A stretch of DNA of 30,821 nucleotides, taken from positions 1 to 30,821 of the forward strand of contig JAUIEM010000063.1 in NCBI GenBank assembly GCA_030428695.1. Direction: 5' to 3'. The notes below the pieces were generated by a model that was given only the letters and a program-made list of their open reading frames with translations, did not search any database and was not told the origin of the DNA. The DNA is from a bacterium (GTDB taxonomy: Bacteria > Planctomycetota > J058 > JAJDCP01). This document shows positions 1 through 7,895 of the stretch, piece by piece; the first letter of the stretch is position 1; every line of letters begins with the position of its first letter. The position numbers and the translations under genes were made by a program.

Positions 1-743
1 TTGATCGTCCAGCCGCCGCGCCCTTTCAACGTGTCGAAGTGGCCGCTGAAGTCCTCCTCGAAGGCATGGGCGCCGCCATCGAGATTCCCGGGCCCGCCCT
101 TGAGCCGGGCCTTGAGGGCGTCGATCTCGTTCGGTTCCCAGGCGCACAGCCAGTGCGGCTCGTTCCGGGCGAGGAGGTAGAAGCGGAAGGTCGAGAGCTT
201 GCCCTGCAGATCTTTGATGGCGTAGTGGATCTTGACCGGCGAGGGCCGGGGCACCTGCTCTTCACCGACGAAGTGCTTCAGCTCCCGGAACATACAGTAG
301 AAGCGGTCCAGGGCGGCGGAGTTCGGGTAGTCGGCGCTGTCCCGCGCGTAGACTTCCTTGTTGGTGTGGTACCTTGAGCGGCGGTGGTCTTCGGCGGATT
401 TCGCCTCGCTCGGCTGCCAGGCGAGATGCAGGCGGGTGATGCCCGTGTTCTTGAAGGTCGGGACGTGGACGTCGGTCTGCACCCCGGGCGTGACCCGCAT
501 CACCAGCGGACCGGACACGTTGATGGGTGCAGGATCGTCCGGATCGGGGAGCAGCCCTTGCTCGCGGACGTTCCTCAGCACCGCCTTGGGGCGGGTCGGA
601 AACCACTCATCCTCTTCCAGCGGCGGCGGAAAGTCCTCCCGCGAGTCGATGATCTTGCGCTTCGCCCAGCGCGGCAGGCGTTTGAGCTGTTTCCCGATCG
701 CGGTGCTCGCCTCGCTCGCGATCCCGACGGCCGTGTCGTGCAT
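1..743 (-). CDS. Hypothetical protein, 3' end beyond window
   Basis: The frame is open from an ATG at 743 to the left edge (about 247 codons) with no stop, so the gene is cut by the window. The start is supported by GAGGA six bases upstream and an 18-base gap after the stop of the preceding gene, which suggests one operon. The protein starts MHDTAVGIASEAS, has a basic stretch (RLPRWAKRK), then a segment INVSGPLVMRVTPGVQTDV that could begin a beta-rich domain, followed by a charged region with several Trp, Tyr and Phe residues. No signal peptide or membrane segment is visible. I do not recognise the family. Codon use and GC look like the neighbours. Confidence 0.7.
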   Translation of the reverse strand, partial: MHDTAVGIASEASTAIGKQLKRLPRWAKRKIIDSREDFPPPLEEDEWFPTRPKAVLRNVREQGLLPDPDDPAPINVSGPLVMRVTPGVQTDVHVPTFKNTGITRLHLAWQPSEAKSAEDHRRSRYHTNKEVYARDSADYPNSAALDRFYCMFRELKHFVGEEQVPRPSPVKIHYAIKDLQGKLSTFRFYLLARNEPHWLCAWEPNEIDALKARLKGGPGNLDGGAHAFEEDFSGHFDTLKGRGGWTI

Positions 744-761
744 GTGCGTCCTCTTCGGTTG

Positions 762-1409
762 TCAGGCTGCCGGGACCGGCGCGATCTCGAGCTTGCGTCG
801 AAACTCCTCCGGCCCGAAGCCGACGTCGCACTCGAAGCGCAGCTCACACGAAGCGGTCGCCGGATGCACCGGGCAGATCAAGACGCCCTCGCCGTCGGAG
901 ACACCGGACTGCTTCTCCCTGCCGATGAGCATCGTCCAGGCGACGTTCGGGAGCACCTCCCCCGCGTCGGTGCACAACCGGAGCTGCAACGTCGCGATGA
1001 AGGCGAGGGGGGTGCTGGTCTTCGTCGCCTTGCCCGCGCGCGCCGTGCACACGAAGCGTGAGGCCGGCGGCGGATCGCTCGGCGCGAAGCTCCGCGTCCA
1101 GGTCGTCTTCGCCTTGCCCGCTTCGACGGGAACCGTCAGCGTGTCGGTCTCCCCGGCCCCCTGGGGCACGATCTCGAGCGTGAGCTCTGCCCCCTCGGAC
1201 AGCCCCCGGGTGACCACCTCGATCTCGACCGGATACCCCGCCTCGGCCCTTGCCGGCCAGTCGATGGAGAGGATCTCGGCCGGGCGTTTGAACGCGACCC
1301 GGTACTTCTTCCCGGTGCCGAACTGCTTCTTGTCGGACTTCTTCTTCAGGTAGCTGGCGCGGATCGTCTCGCCCGTGCTCTCATCGGCCGGAGACGCTTG
1401 GTCTGACAT
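762..1409 (-). CDS. Hypothetical beta-rich protein
   Basis: A 215-residue protein. An upstream GTG/ATG-type start at 1427 is possible, but the ATG at 1409 is preferred because AGGAG lies seven bases before it and it begins MSDQASPADES. After a basic N-terminal stretch, residues about 45-130 (SIDWPARAEAGYPVEIEVVTR...) read like an Ig-type beta sandwich. A second part (LCTDAGEVLPNVAWTMLIGR, then DGEGVL) resembles the carboxypeptidase-regulatory-like or 'decoration' domains seen in proteins of phage-tail-like and type VI systems. That comparison is by eye only. No signal peptide or membrane segment. It is the first gene of a minus-strand operon with the truncated gene downstream. Function unknown. 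Confidence 0.75.
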   Translation of the reverse strand: MSDQASPADESTGETIRASYLKKKSDKKQFGTGKKYRVAFKRPAEILSIDWPARAEAGYPVEIEVVTRGLSEGAELTLEIVPQGAGETDTLTVPVEAGKAKTTWTRSFAPSDPPPASRFVCTARAGKATKTSTPLAFIATLQLRLCTDAGEVLPNVAWTMLIGREKQSGVSDGEGVLICPVHPATASCELRFECDVGFGPEEFRRKLEIAPVPAA

Positions 1410-1451
1410 CGCACATCTCCTGTGCATACAAGAACTTGGGTTCCGATTCCC

Positions 1452-1480
1452 AGCCTATGGTCGGCCGCCGCTCCACGCAA
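1452..1480 (-). promoter_or_regulatory. Candidate housekeeping promoter for the 1409 operon
   Basis: On the minus strand the site reads TTGCGT, a 17-base spacer, then TAGGCT. The start point would be near 1445, leaving a leader of about 35 bases before the ATG at 1409. It fits the TTGNNN-N17-TANNNT pattern seen upstream of several other genes here. Confidence 0.45.
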
Positions 1481-1592
1481 GGCGAATTGGGCAACCCACG
1501 CGCAGACACAGAGAAGCGTCCCCACGATTCCCCCGCCGCCGTCCATGTGGTAGGGTGCTGCCCTCGCGCCGCCGCCTGCCCCAGAGGACCCC

Positions 1593-3314
1593 ATGATCAT
1601 TCTCGGTCTGCACCCGGTCACCCACGACGTCTCGGCCGCCCTCGTGATCGACGGAAAGGTCGTCGCCGCCGCCGACGAGGAGCGCTTCACGCGCAAGAAG
1701 CACGGCTTCGGCCAGCTCCCCGTGCACGCGGCGGCCTACTGCCTGAAGGAAGCCGGCATCGAGCCGAAGGACGTCGAGCTCGTCGCCTTCCCCTGGTCGC
1801 GCGACGCGATCCTCGCCCACCGCTGGCGCTACCTGCGCCACACCCTGCGCCGCCGCCCGACCAAGGCCCTGCGCTCGGCCCTCGACCCCTTGCGGCGGCA
1901 GAAGAAGCGGGAGAAGAAGCTCGAGCGTAGCCTCGCCACCCTCGGCATCACCAACGCCGAGGTCGTGCCGGTCGAGCACCACCTCGCCCACGCCGCCTCG
2001 GCCTTCTACTGCTCGGGCTTCGAGCGCGCCGCGATCGCCACCCTCGACGGGGTCGGCGAGCTCGCGACGACGCTTTTCGCGGTCGGCGAGGGCCGCGACA
2101 TCAAGAAGCTGCACGAGGTGTACAAGCCCGACTCCCTCGGCCACTTCTACTCGACGATGACCGAGTTCCTCGGCTTCAGCGCCCTGAACGGCGAGTACAA
2201 GCTGATGGGCATGGCCCCCTACGGCGATGCCTCGAAGGTCGACGTCTCGCGGCTGTTGCGCTTCGCCAACGGCACCTACCGCATCCACCGCGACTACGTC
2301 GACACCAGCCGGCGCAGCGGCTGGCGCGGCAAGTCGCTATTCTCCGACGCCCTGGTCGAGATGCTCGGCCCGCCCCGCGAAGGCAGCGCCATCGAGGCGC
2401 CCTACACCGACATCGCCGCCGCGACCCAGGCGCTCTTCGAGCGCTGCAGCCTGCACCTGATCGAGCACCACCTCGGCGACGTGCTGCGCGAGACCGGCAA
2501 GCTCTGCCTCGCGGGCGGCTGCGCCCTCAACGTCGTGCTCAACCGCAAGCTGACCGAGCACCCGCTGGTCGACGAGCTGTTCGTGCAGCCGAACGCGGGG
2601 GACGGCGGCACCTCCCTCGGGGCGGCCCTGTACGTCGCGGCCCAGCGCGGGGAGCCGATCGTGCCCGGCGAGCAGGTCTACCTCGGGCCGGCCTACGGTA
2701 AGGAGGATTGCCGCGCGGCCCTCGAGCGCTTCCGCATCCCCTTCGAGGAGCCGGGGGACATGCCGGCCACCGTCGCCGCCCTGCTCGCGGCGGGGAACCC
2801 GGTCGCCTGGTACCAGGGGCGGATGGAGTGGGGTCCGCGGGCGCTCGGCAACCGCTCGATCCTCGGCCACCCGGCGCACAAGGGCATGACCCAGGACATC
2901 AACAAGCGCATCAAGTTCCGCGAGACCTGGCGGCCCTTCTGCCCCTCGGTGCTCGCCGAGCACGGCCCGGACATCTTCGACAACGCCCACGATGCGCCGC
3001 ACATGACGGTGACCTTCGGGGTGAAGAAGGCCTGGCAGGAGAAGCTGACCGAGATCACCCACGTCGACGGCTCGGCCCGGCCCCAGTACGTCCGCGCCGA
3101 GCAGAACCCGCGCTTCAGGAAGGTGATCGAGGAGTTCTACAAGCGCACCGACGTGCCCTGCGTGATCAACACCTCCCTGAACCGGCGCGGCGAGCCGATC
3201 GTCTGCACGCCGGAGGACTGCCTCGCGATGTTCCACGGCTCCGGCGTCGAGTTCCTCGCCCTCGGCGACTTCCTCGTCCGCAAGCGCGCGCTGCCCGAGG
3301 GCGTCGCGTTGTGA
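1593..3314 (+). CDS. Carbamoyltransferase, NodU/CmcH family
   Basis: A 573-residue full-length member of the family that transfers a carbamoyl group from carbamoyl phosphate, via carbamoyl-adenylate, to a hydroxyl of a sugar or natural product. The N-terminal TsaD-like (ASKHA-fold) half contains the metal-binding EHHLAHAASAF motif (His129, His130, His133), DGVGE (152-156), GEYKLMGMAPYG (200-211), GGCALN (308-313) and QPNAGDGG (332-339). The C-terminal domain starts near EWGPRALGNRSI (412-423). The start has GAGG six bases upstream. A weak -10-like TAGGGT lies at 1551. The stop overlaps the start of a glycosyltransferase, so the acceptor is more likely a glycan or surface polysaccharide than an antibiotic; this is inference. 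Confidence 0.93.
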   Translation: MIILGLHPVTHDVSAALVIDGKVVAAADEERFTRKKHGFGQLPVHAAAYCLKEAGIEPKDVELVAFPWSRDAILAHRWRYLRHTLRRRPTKALRSALDPLRRQKKREKKLERSLATLGITNAEVVPVEHHLAHAASAFYCSGFERAAIATLDGVGELATTLFAVGEGRDIKKLHEVYKPDSLGHFYSTMTEFLGFSALNGEYKLMGMAPYGDASKVDVSRLLRFANGTYRIHRDYVDTSRRSGWRGKSLFSDALVEMLGPPREGSAIEAPYTDIAAATQALFERCSLHLIEHHLGDVLRETGKLCLAGGCALNVVLNRKLTEHPLVDELFVQPNAGDGGTSLGAALYVAAQRGEPIVPGEQVYLGPAYGKEDCRAALERFRIPFEEPGDMPATVAALLAAGNPVAWYQGRMEWGPRALGNRSILGHPAHKGMTQDINKRIKFRETWRPFCPSVLAEHGPDIFDNAHDAPHMTVTFGVKKAWQEKLTEITHVDGSARPQYVRAEQNPRFRKVIEEFYKRTDVPCVINTSLNRRGEPIVCTPEDCLAMFHGSGVEFLALGDFLVRKRALPEGVAL

Positions 3315-4066
3315 CGCCGAGCGTCTCGATCCTGCTCTGCAACTACAAGACCCCGCGCCAGACCCGGCTGTGCCTGCGCTCCCTGCGGCGCTACACGCGG
3401 CTGGACGCCCAGTGCGTGGTGGTCGACAACGGCTCCGCGGACGAGTCCCTGGCCTACCTGCGCGCGCTGCCCTGGATCGAGCTGGTCGAGAATCCCCTCC
3501 GCCCCGCCACCCACAACAACGGCCTGCAGGAGGGCCTGGCGCGGACGACCGGGGAGTGGATCTGCATCCTGCACAGCGACACCTACGTGCGCGCCGAGGG
3601 CTGGCTGCAGACCCTGCTCGGCCACGCGGACCTCGACCGTGACCGGCTGCTCGCGACCGAGGACCGGCTGCTGCTCCCGCTCTCCCCCTGGACCCGCTGG
3701 AACCTCGCCCGCAAGCGCCGGCGGCGGCGGAAGCGCCGGGCACAGCGCCGGCTCCTGAGCCACTGCGCGGTCTTCCACCGCTCGCTGTTCGAGGCCCACG
3801 GCCAGCGCTTCGACCACGCGAGCTTCGAGGACGGGCGGTACGTCGACTGCGCGGTGCCGATCCAGCGCTACTGCGAGGAGCGGGGGCTGCCGGTGCGCTG
3901 GCTGGAGTTCGAGGAGCTCGCGCCCTTGATGTGGCACTTCGAGGCCGCCACCCTCAACCTGGTGACCGGGCGCCGGCTGGCCTGGAAGCGGCGGCTGCGC
4001 GCCTGGCTGTTCTACCGCCGGCCGGAGGTGCGGGCCCTGCTCGCCGACGCCTCCCTCGATCGCTGA
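3311..4066 (+). CDS. Family-2 glycosyltransferase
   Basis: A 251-residue GT-A-fold glycosyltransferase. The GTG start at 3311 overlaps the carbamoyltransferase stop in a GTGA arrangement, so translation is probably coupled. The N-terminus SVSILLCNYKTPRQT followed by VVVDNGSADES is the usual nucleotide-binding beginning of GT2 enzymes. ILHSDTYV stands where the DXD metal motif is expected, with HSD rather than DXD. A very basic patch lies near residues 130-145 (RKRRRRRKRR). No membrane segment, so it is a cytosolic or peripheral enzyme. The sugar donor and acceptor cannot be told from sequence. It is probably co-transcribed with the carbamoyltransferase and the next glycosyltransferase. Confidence 0.85.
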   Translation: MTPSVSILLCNYKTPRQTRLCLRSLRRYTRLDAQCVVVDNGSADESLAYLRALPWIELVENPLRPATHNNGLQEGLARTTGEWICILHSDTYVRAEGWLQTLLGHADLDRDRLLATEDRLLLPLSPWTRWNLARKRRRRRKRRAQRRLLSHCAVFHRSLFEAHGQRFDHASFEDGRYVDCAVPIQRYCEERGLPVRWLEFEELAPLMWHFEAATLNLVTGRRLAWKRRLRAWLFYRRPEVRALLADASLDR

Positions 4067-4075
4067 GGCCCTCGG

Positions 4076-4963
4076 ATGTCGACCTGGTTCCGCCGCTTCA
4101 AACGCTGGTACCGCCGGCCCTTCAAACGCCGGCTCCTGCTGCGCGCGCCGCGCCGGGAGGTGCCTCCGGAGGAGGTCGCGCAGGCGCGGGTCTCGGTGCT
4201 GCTGCCGACCTTCAACCGGCTGCCCTACCTGCGCGAGGGCCTGCTCTCCCTGCTCGCCGCGACCGGCCCGCGCACCGAGATCCTGGTCTGGGACAACGCC
4301 TCGACGGACGGCACGCGGGCCTGGCTGGAAGCGCTCGCGCCGCGGGTGCCGCGGCTGCGGGTCTTCCTGCACGGCGAGAACATCGGCATCAACGCGCTGG
4401 CCGCCTGCGCCCGCGAGGCAGGGGGGGACTTCCTGCTGCAGGTCGACGACGACGTGCTGCATTTCCCGCCAGGCCTCGTGCGCGACATGCTCCGGATCTA
4501 CCTGTCCCTGCCGATCCTCGGCTACCTCGGCGCGGACGTGCACGCCGACCGCTTCACCGACGGGGGGCGGCTGCCGGAGCGGCGGTCGGTGCGTGTCGCG
4601 TACCCTGGCGGGCCGACGCTCGACTTCGGGCCGGTCGGGGGCTGGTGCACCTTGACCGACCGGAGACTGTACGACGCGGTCGGAGGCTTCCTCGAGCGGC
4701 CCGGCGAGACCTATTTCTGGGCGGACGCGGACTACTCGCGGAAGATCCGGGCGCGCGGCAGGCAGCGGGGCATCGCCCTCGGCTTGAAGATCTACCACGC
4801 CTTCCGCGTCGCCTTGAGGGAGGAGGACGTGCGGGCCTACGACGCGACCCGTGCCCTGCGCGATCCGACCCTGCGCTTCGCCGCGCCGGCCGTCGACCCG
4901 GACTTCTGGCCCTCCTTCCGGGAGCGCTTCGGCACGCCGCCGGAGCCCGGTCTGCTACACTGA
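4076..4963 (+). CDS. Family-2 glycosyltransferase with DXD motif
   Basis: A 295-residue GT2 enzyme starting nine bases after the previous stop. A basic N-terminal tail (MSTWFRRFKRWYRRPFKRR) is followed by VSVLLPTFNRLPYLREGL, VWDNASTDGT and LLQVDDDVLHF, the last carrying the DXD metal-binding motif. GGWCTLTDRRLYDAVGGF resembles the acceptor-side segment (GG...RR) of many polysaccharide glycosyltransferases. There is no TM helix, but the basic tail could hold it at the membrane. It most likely works with the upstream glycosyltransferase and carbamoyltransferase on one glycan. Its real targets cannot be read from the sequence. Confidence 0.87.
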   Translation: MSTWFRRFKRWYRRPFKRRLLLRAPRREVPPEEVAQARVSVLLPTFNRLPYLREGLLSLLAATGPRTEILVWDNASTDGTRAWLEALAPRVPRLRVFLHGENIGINALAACAREAGGDFLLQVDDDVLHFPPGLVRDMLRIYLSLPILGYLGADVHADRFTDGGRLPERRSVRVAYPGGPTLDFGPVGGWCTLTDRRLYDAVGGFLERPGETYFWADADYSRKIRARGRQRGIALGLKIYHAFRVALREEDVRAYDATRALRDPTLRFAAPAVDPDFWPSFRERFGTPPEPGLLH

Positions 4964-5014
4964 CGCCCCCGGTGCGCCTGCTCTTCGCGGAGGCGCACGC
5001 ATCTGGAGCCTCCC

Positions 5015-7672
5015 GTGGACGAGCGCCTGCGACAGAGCTGCGAGCGGACGCTGGGCCGCGACCCCGACTGGGCGAGCCTGCGGGCGAGCGCGACCTACCG
5101 GCCGGTGATCTCGGTCGCCGACCTGATGATGGACCAGCCCGCCGCCGAGCCGTACGAAGAGCTCGACGAGATCGGCCGCGGCGGCATGGGCATCGTCTAC
5201 CGCTGCCGCCAGAAGAGCCTCGACCGCGTGGTCGCGGTCAAGCGCATTCTCGGCGAAGGTCTCTCCAACCTCGAGGAATACTGCGCCGCCGGCCAGGACT
5301 TCCTCGCCGAGGCCTTCGTCAGCGGGCGCCTCGAGCATCCGAACATCCCGCCGGTCTACGACCTCCTGTCGACCGAGCGCGGCGAGCCCTACATGGCGAT
5401 GAAGCTGATCGAAGGCCAGCCGTGGTCGGAGCGCCTGGCCGCCAGCGGCCCGGATGAGCTCGTCTTCCAGCTCGAGACCCTGCTCCAGGTCAGCAACGCG
5501 GTCGCCTTCGCCCACAGCCGCTCGATCGTGCATCTCGACCTCAAGCCCGAGAACGTGATGATCGGGAGCTACGGCGAGGTCCTGGTGATGGACTGGGGGC
5601 TCGCGGTCGCCTGGGGCGACGCGGAGCACAGCGGCAAGCTGCGCCACGCTTCGAGCATCCGGAGCTTCTGCGGCACGCCGAGCTACATGGCCCCCGAGCT
5701 CGCCAACGGCCGCGGCGAGGACATCGGACCCTGGACCGACATCTACCTGCTCGGGGCGATCCTCTACGAGATCCTGTACGGCCAGCCGCCCCACTGGGAC
5801 GACAGCTTCCAGGAGGTGATGCTGCACGCCGCCGACGGCCGCCTGCCCGCCTTCGACAAGCGCTGGCCGGCAGACCTGCGGACGACCTGCCGGCGCGCCC
5901 TCGCCGCCGCGCCCGGCGACCGCCACCCGACCGTGCAGGCCTTCCAGGAGGAGCTGCGCACCTACCTCGAGCACCGCGAGAGCCTGCTGATCTCCGGCGC
6001 CGCCACCGCCCGCCTCGCCCGCTGCCGGACCCGCCTGGCGAAGGCCGCCCCGGGCGAGCGCAACGCCCTCTACGACGGCTTCGCCTCGGCCGTCGCGGGT
6101 TTCGCCCAGGCCCGCACCCTGTGGCCGGAGAATCCCGAGGCCCTGCGCGGCGGCCAGCAGGCCTCCGAGGCCTACGCCCGCGCGGCCCTGCAGTTCGGCG
6201 ACCTCGGCCTGGCGGAGAGCCACGCTTCGCGCCTGCAGGACAGCGCCGCCCTCGACCTGGACATCCACCGCGAGCGACGCCGCCTGAAGCGCCAGGAGGT
6301 CTCGCGCCGGCGGCTGCGGGTCGGCCTGGCCATCGCCCTGTGCGCCCTCGTGCTCGGCCTGACCATCGGCCTGTACGTCGTCAACGGGATGCGCCAGGCG
6401 ATCGCCCGGGAGAAGGACATCGTCGACAGCCAGGCCCTGCAGATCAAGGCCGACGCCGCCGAGATCCAGCGCCAGAGGGACGCGGTCGAGGAGGCCCGGG
6501 CGCGGGCGGAGCAGCGCGGGAGCATCGCCCAGAGCGCCCTCGACAACGTCACCGGCGAGATCAGCGCCCAGCTCCTCGAGCGCGGGGACGAGCGCTCGCG
6601 GGCCGCGGCGCGGCGCGTCCTCGACGTCGCGATGGCCGGCTGGGAAGAGCTGCGGGAGGTCGACCTGGTCGCCGGCGAGTCGACGATGGTCACCGCGCTG
6701 ACCCGCTTCCGCTACGGGCAGCAGCTGTGGAAGCTCGAAGGCCGCGATGCGCGGGCACAGACCGAGCTCGAGGCCGCGCGGGAGCTGTACGAACGCCATC
6801 TCACGGGGCCGGACAGCCTCGAGGCCCGCTCCCAGCTCGCCCTGGTGCGCTCCGAGCTGGCCGAGCTCGCGCAACGGAGCGGGGACTCCGCGCGGGCCCT
6901 CGCCCACTCGGCGGCCGCCATCGCCCTGCTCCGTCCGCTGGCAGCCCGGGAGGACGCCGCCTCGAGCGAGCTGCAGCGGCTCGCCGCGACGCTGCAGCAG
7001 CACGGCCGCCTGCGCGCCGAAGCCGGGGCCCTGCGCGAGGCGCGGGAGCTGTACGCCGAGAGCGTCGCCCTGCACGAGCGGATCCTCGAGGCCCAGGGCT
7101 CCCTCGCCAAGTGGATGCTGCGCCTGGGGGTGATGCCCGACCTGCACGGCGACCCGCTCTCCGTCTTCCTCGACCTCGCCCACCCCGAGCGCATGTCCCA
7201 ACGCCTGAGCCTGTTCGGCGCGCTGCTGGAGCTCGGCGCCCTCGCGGTCCAGGAGGAAGCCTGGGACGAAGCCGAGCGAGCCTACCGCGAGGCCCTGCGC
7301 AGCGCGAGCCAGCTCGCCGCCTACAGCCCCGACGACGAGCAGCTGTGGGAGGACATCTTCACCGTCCGTACCCGCCTCGCCACCTCGATCGCCCGGCGCG
7401 GCGCGAGCGCCGAGCTGCTCGCCGAGCACGACGCCCGGGCCGAGCTCGCGCGGCGCCTGTGGGATCGCGCCCGCGACCGGCGAGAGCCCGGCCTGCGCCT
7501 GTGGCAGACGCTGATCGAGCTCGGCGAGGCAGCGCTGGCCGCCGAGGTCCCGGAGACCGCGCGGGGGGCCGTGGAGAGCGCGCGGGACGTGGCGGCCGCC
7601 CTGCCCGGGGAAGAGGCCCTGCCGCGCGCGTGGGTCGAGCGGCTGGAGGCGCTCGCGGGGGTGGTGAGGTAG
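5015..7672 (+). CDS. Transmembrane Ser/Thr protein kinase with TPR-like sensor region
   Basis: An 885-residue Hanks-type kinase. The GTG start at 5015 has GGAG six bases upstream; a -10-like TACACT lies at 4956 without a clear -35. Kinase landmarks: glycine loop GRGGMG (54-59), catalytic Lys76, HLDLKPEN (173-180; HLD in place of HRD), DWG (193-195, in place of DFG) and MAPE (225-228). The catalytic Asp, Lys and Asn are present, so it should be active. Residues about 333-430 form a helical juxtamembrane module, followed by a single TM helix (about 436-458), a coiled-coil stretch (about 465-500) and a long helical, TPR-like outer part with repeated E/A/L/R-rich helices. It probably senses something outside the membrane and phosphorylates cytosolic targets; the FHA activator at 12053 is an obvious candidate reader. 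Confidence 0.92.
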   Translation: MDERLRQSCERTLGRDPDWASLRASATYRPVISVADLMMDQPAAEPYEELDEIGRGGMGIVYRCRQKSLDRVVAVKRILGEGLSNLEEYCAAGQDFLAEAFVSGRLEHPNIPPVYDLLSTERGEPYMAMKLIEGQPWSERLAASGPDELVFQLETLLQVSNAVAFAHSRSIVHLDLKPENVMIGSYGEVLVMDWGLAVAWGDAEHSGKLRHASSIRSFCGTPSYMAPELANGRGEDIGPWTDIYLLGAILYEILYGQPPHWDDSFQEVMLHAADGRLPAFDKRWPADLRTTCRRALAAAPGDRHPTVQAFQEELRTYLEHRESLLISGAATARLARCRTRLAKAAPGERNALYDGFASAVAGFAQARTLWPENPEALRGGQQASEAYARAALQFGDLGLAESHASRLQDSAALDLDIHRERRRLKRQEVSRRRLRVGLAIALCALVLGLTIGLYVVNGMRQAIAREKDIVDSQALQIKADAAEIQRQRDAVEEARARAEQRGSIAQSALDNVTGEISAQLLERGDERSRAAARRVLDVAMAGWEELREVDLVAGESTMVTALTRFRYGQQLWKLEGRDARAQTELEAARELYERHLTGPDSLEARSQLALVRSELAELAQRSGDSARALAHSAAAIALLRPLAAREDAASSELQRLAATLQQHGRLRAEAGALREARELYAESVALHERILEAQGSLAKWMLRLGVMPDLHGDPLSVFLDLAHPERMSQRLSLFGALLELGALAVQEEAWDEAERAYREALRSASQLAAYSPDDEQLWEDIFTVRTRLATSIARRGASAELLAEHDARAELARRLWDRARDRREPGLRLWQTLIELGEAALAAEVPETARGAVESARDVAAALPGEEALPRAWVERLEALAGVVR

Positions 7673-7735
7673 GCCGCCCCATTCGACCCACATACGTCCC
7701 AACGAAACGCATAATTCGCGCCCTGCCACGTCGCG

Positions 7736-7759
7736 TTCCCGCGAAGTCCCTCGTGGGAA
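7736..7759. promoter_or_regulatory. Dyad upstream of the sigma-54 site (operator or UAS candidate)
   Basis: TTCCCGCGA (7736-7744), AGTCCC, TCGTGGGAA (7751-7759): arms of nine bases pairing at eight positions. It ends 13 bases before the -24 element of the promoter at 7773. It could be an operator or activator site. It could also be a terminator hairpin for the kinase gene, but no T run follows. Confidence 0.35.
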
Positions 7760-7772
7760 GCGTTTGCGTCGC

Positions 7773-7788
7773 CGGCACTGATTTTGCT
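7773..7788 (+). promoter_or_regulatory. Sigma-54 (-24/-12) promoter for the peptide-bicupin operon
   Basis: The sequence CGGCACTGATTTTGCT matches TGGCACG-N4-TTGCW at GGCAC and TTGCT, with the correct 12-base step from GG (7774) to GC (7786). The start point would be near 7799, just before the strong ribosome site at 7803-7810. A weaker housekeeping reading also exists (TTGCGT at 7764, 18-base spacer, TACACA at 7788), so the two should be tested against each other. Confidence 0.6.
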
Positions 7789-7818
7789 ACACATTCCCCG
7801 ACAGAAGGAGGACCACAC

Positions 7819-7893
7819 ATGCGCACGAAGACCAGGATCCGGGCCGGCCTCCAGGGCGGCGCCGAGTTCGGGATGCACGAGAACCAGGGCTAG
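7819..7893 (+). CDS. 24-residue peptide, possible RiPP-type precursor
   Basis: An ATG at 7819 follows AGAAGGAGG (7803-7811) with ideal spacing, one of the strongest ribosome sites in the window. The 24 codons end in TAG at 7891, two bases before the bicupin ATG, so the genes are tightly coupled. The peptide starts MRTKTRIRAG, has a GG pair in the middle and ends FGMHENQG. It is basic at the N-terminus and carries a H-x-N-Q motif near the C-terminus. From memory, unverified, short bacterial peptides with K-T-x-[IV]-[KR]-A-G followed by H-N-Q exist. It could be a modified-peptide precursor, a small regulatory protein, or simply a translated leader that couples ribosomes into the bicupin gene. 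Confidence 0.55.
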   Translation: MRTKTRIRAGLQGGAEFGMHENQG

Positions 7894-7895
7894 CG

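Noticed and set aside
4955..7729. A 924-codon open frame on the minus strand opposite the kinase gene
   Set aside because: GC-rich codon bias opens antisense frames; the plus strand encodes all kinase motifs and the antisense product is low-complexity G/A/R/Q-rich. The same holds for other long shadows, such as those at 2337-3743, 3137-4798 and 21686-23674 on the minus strand.
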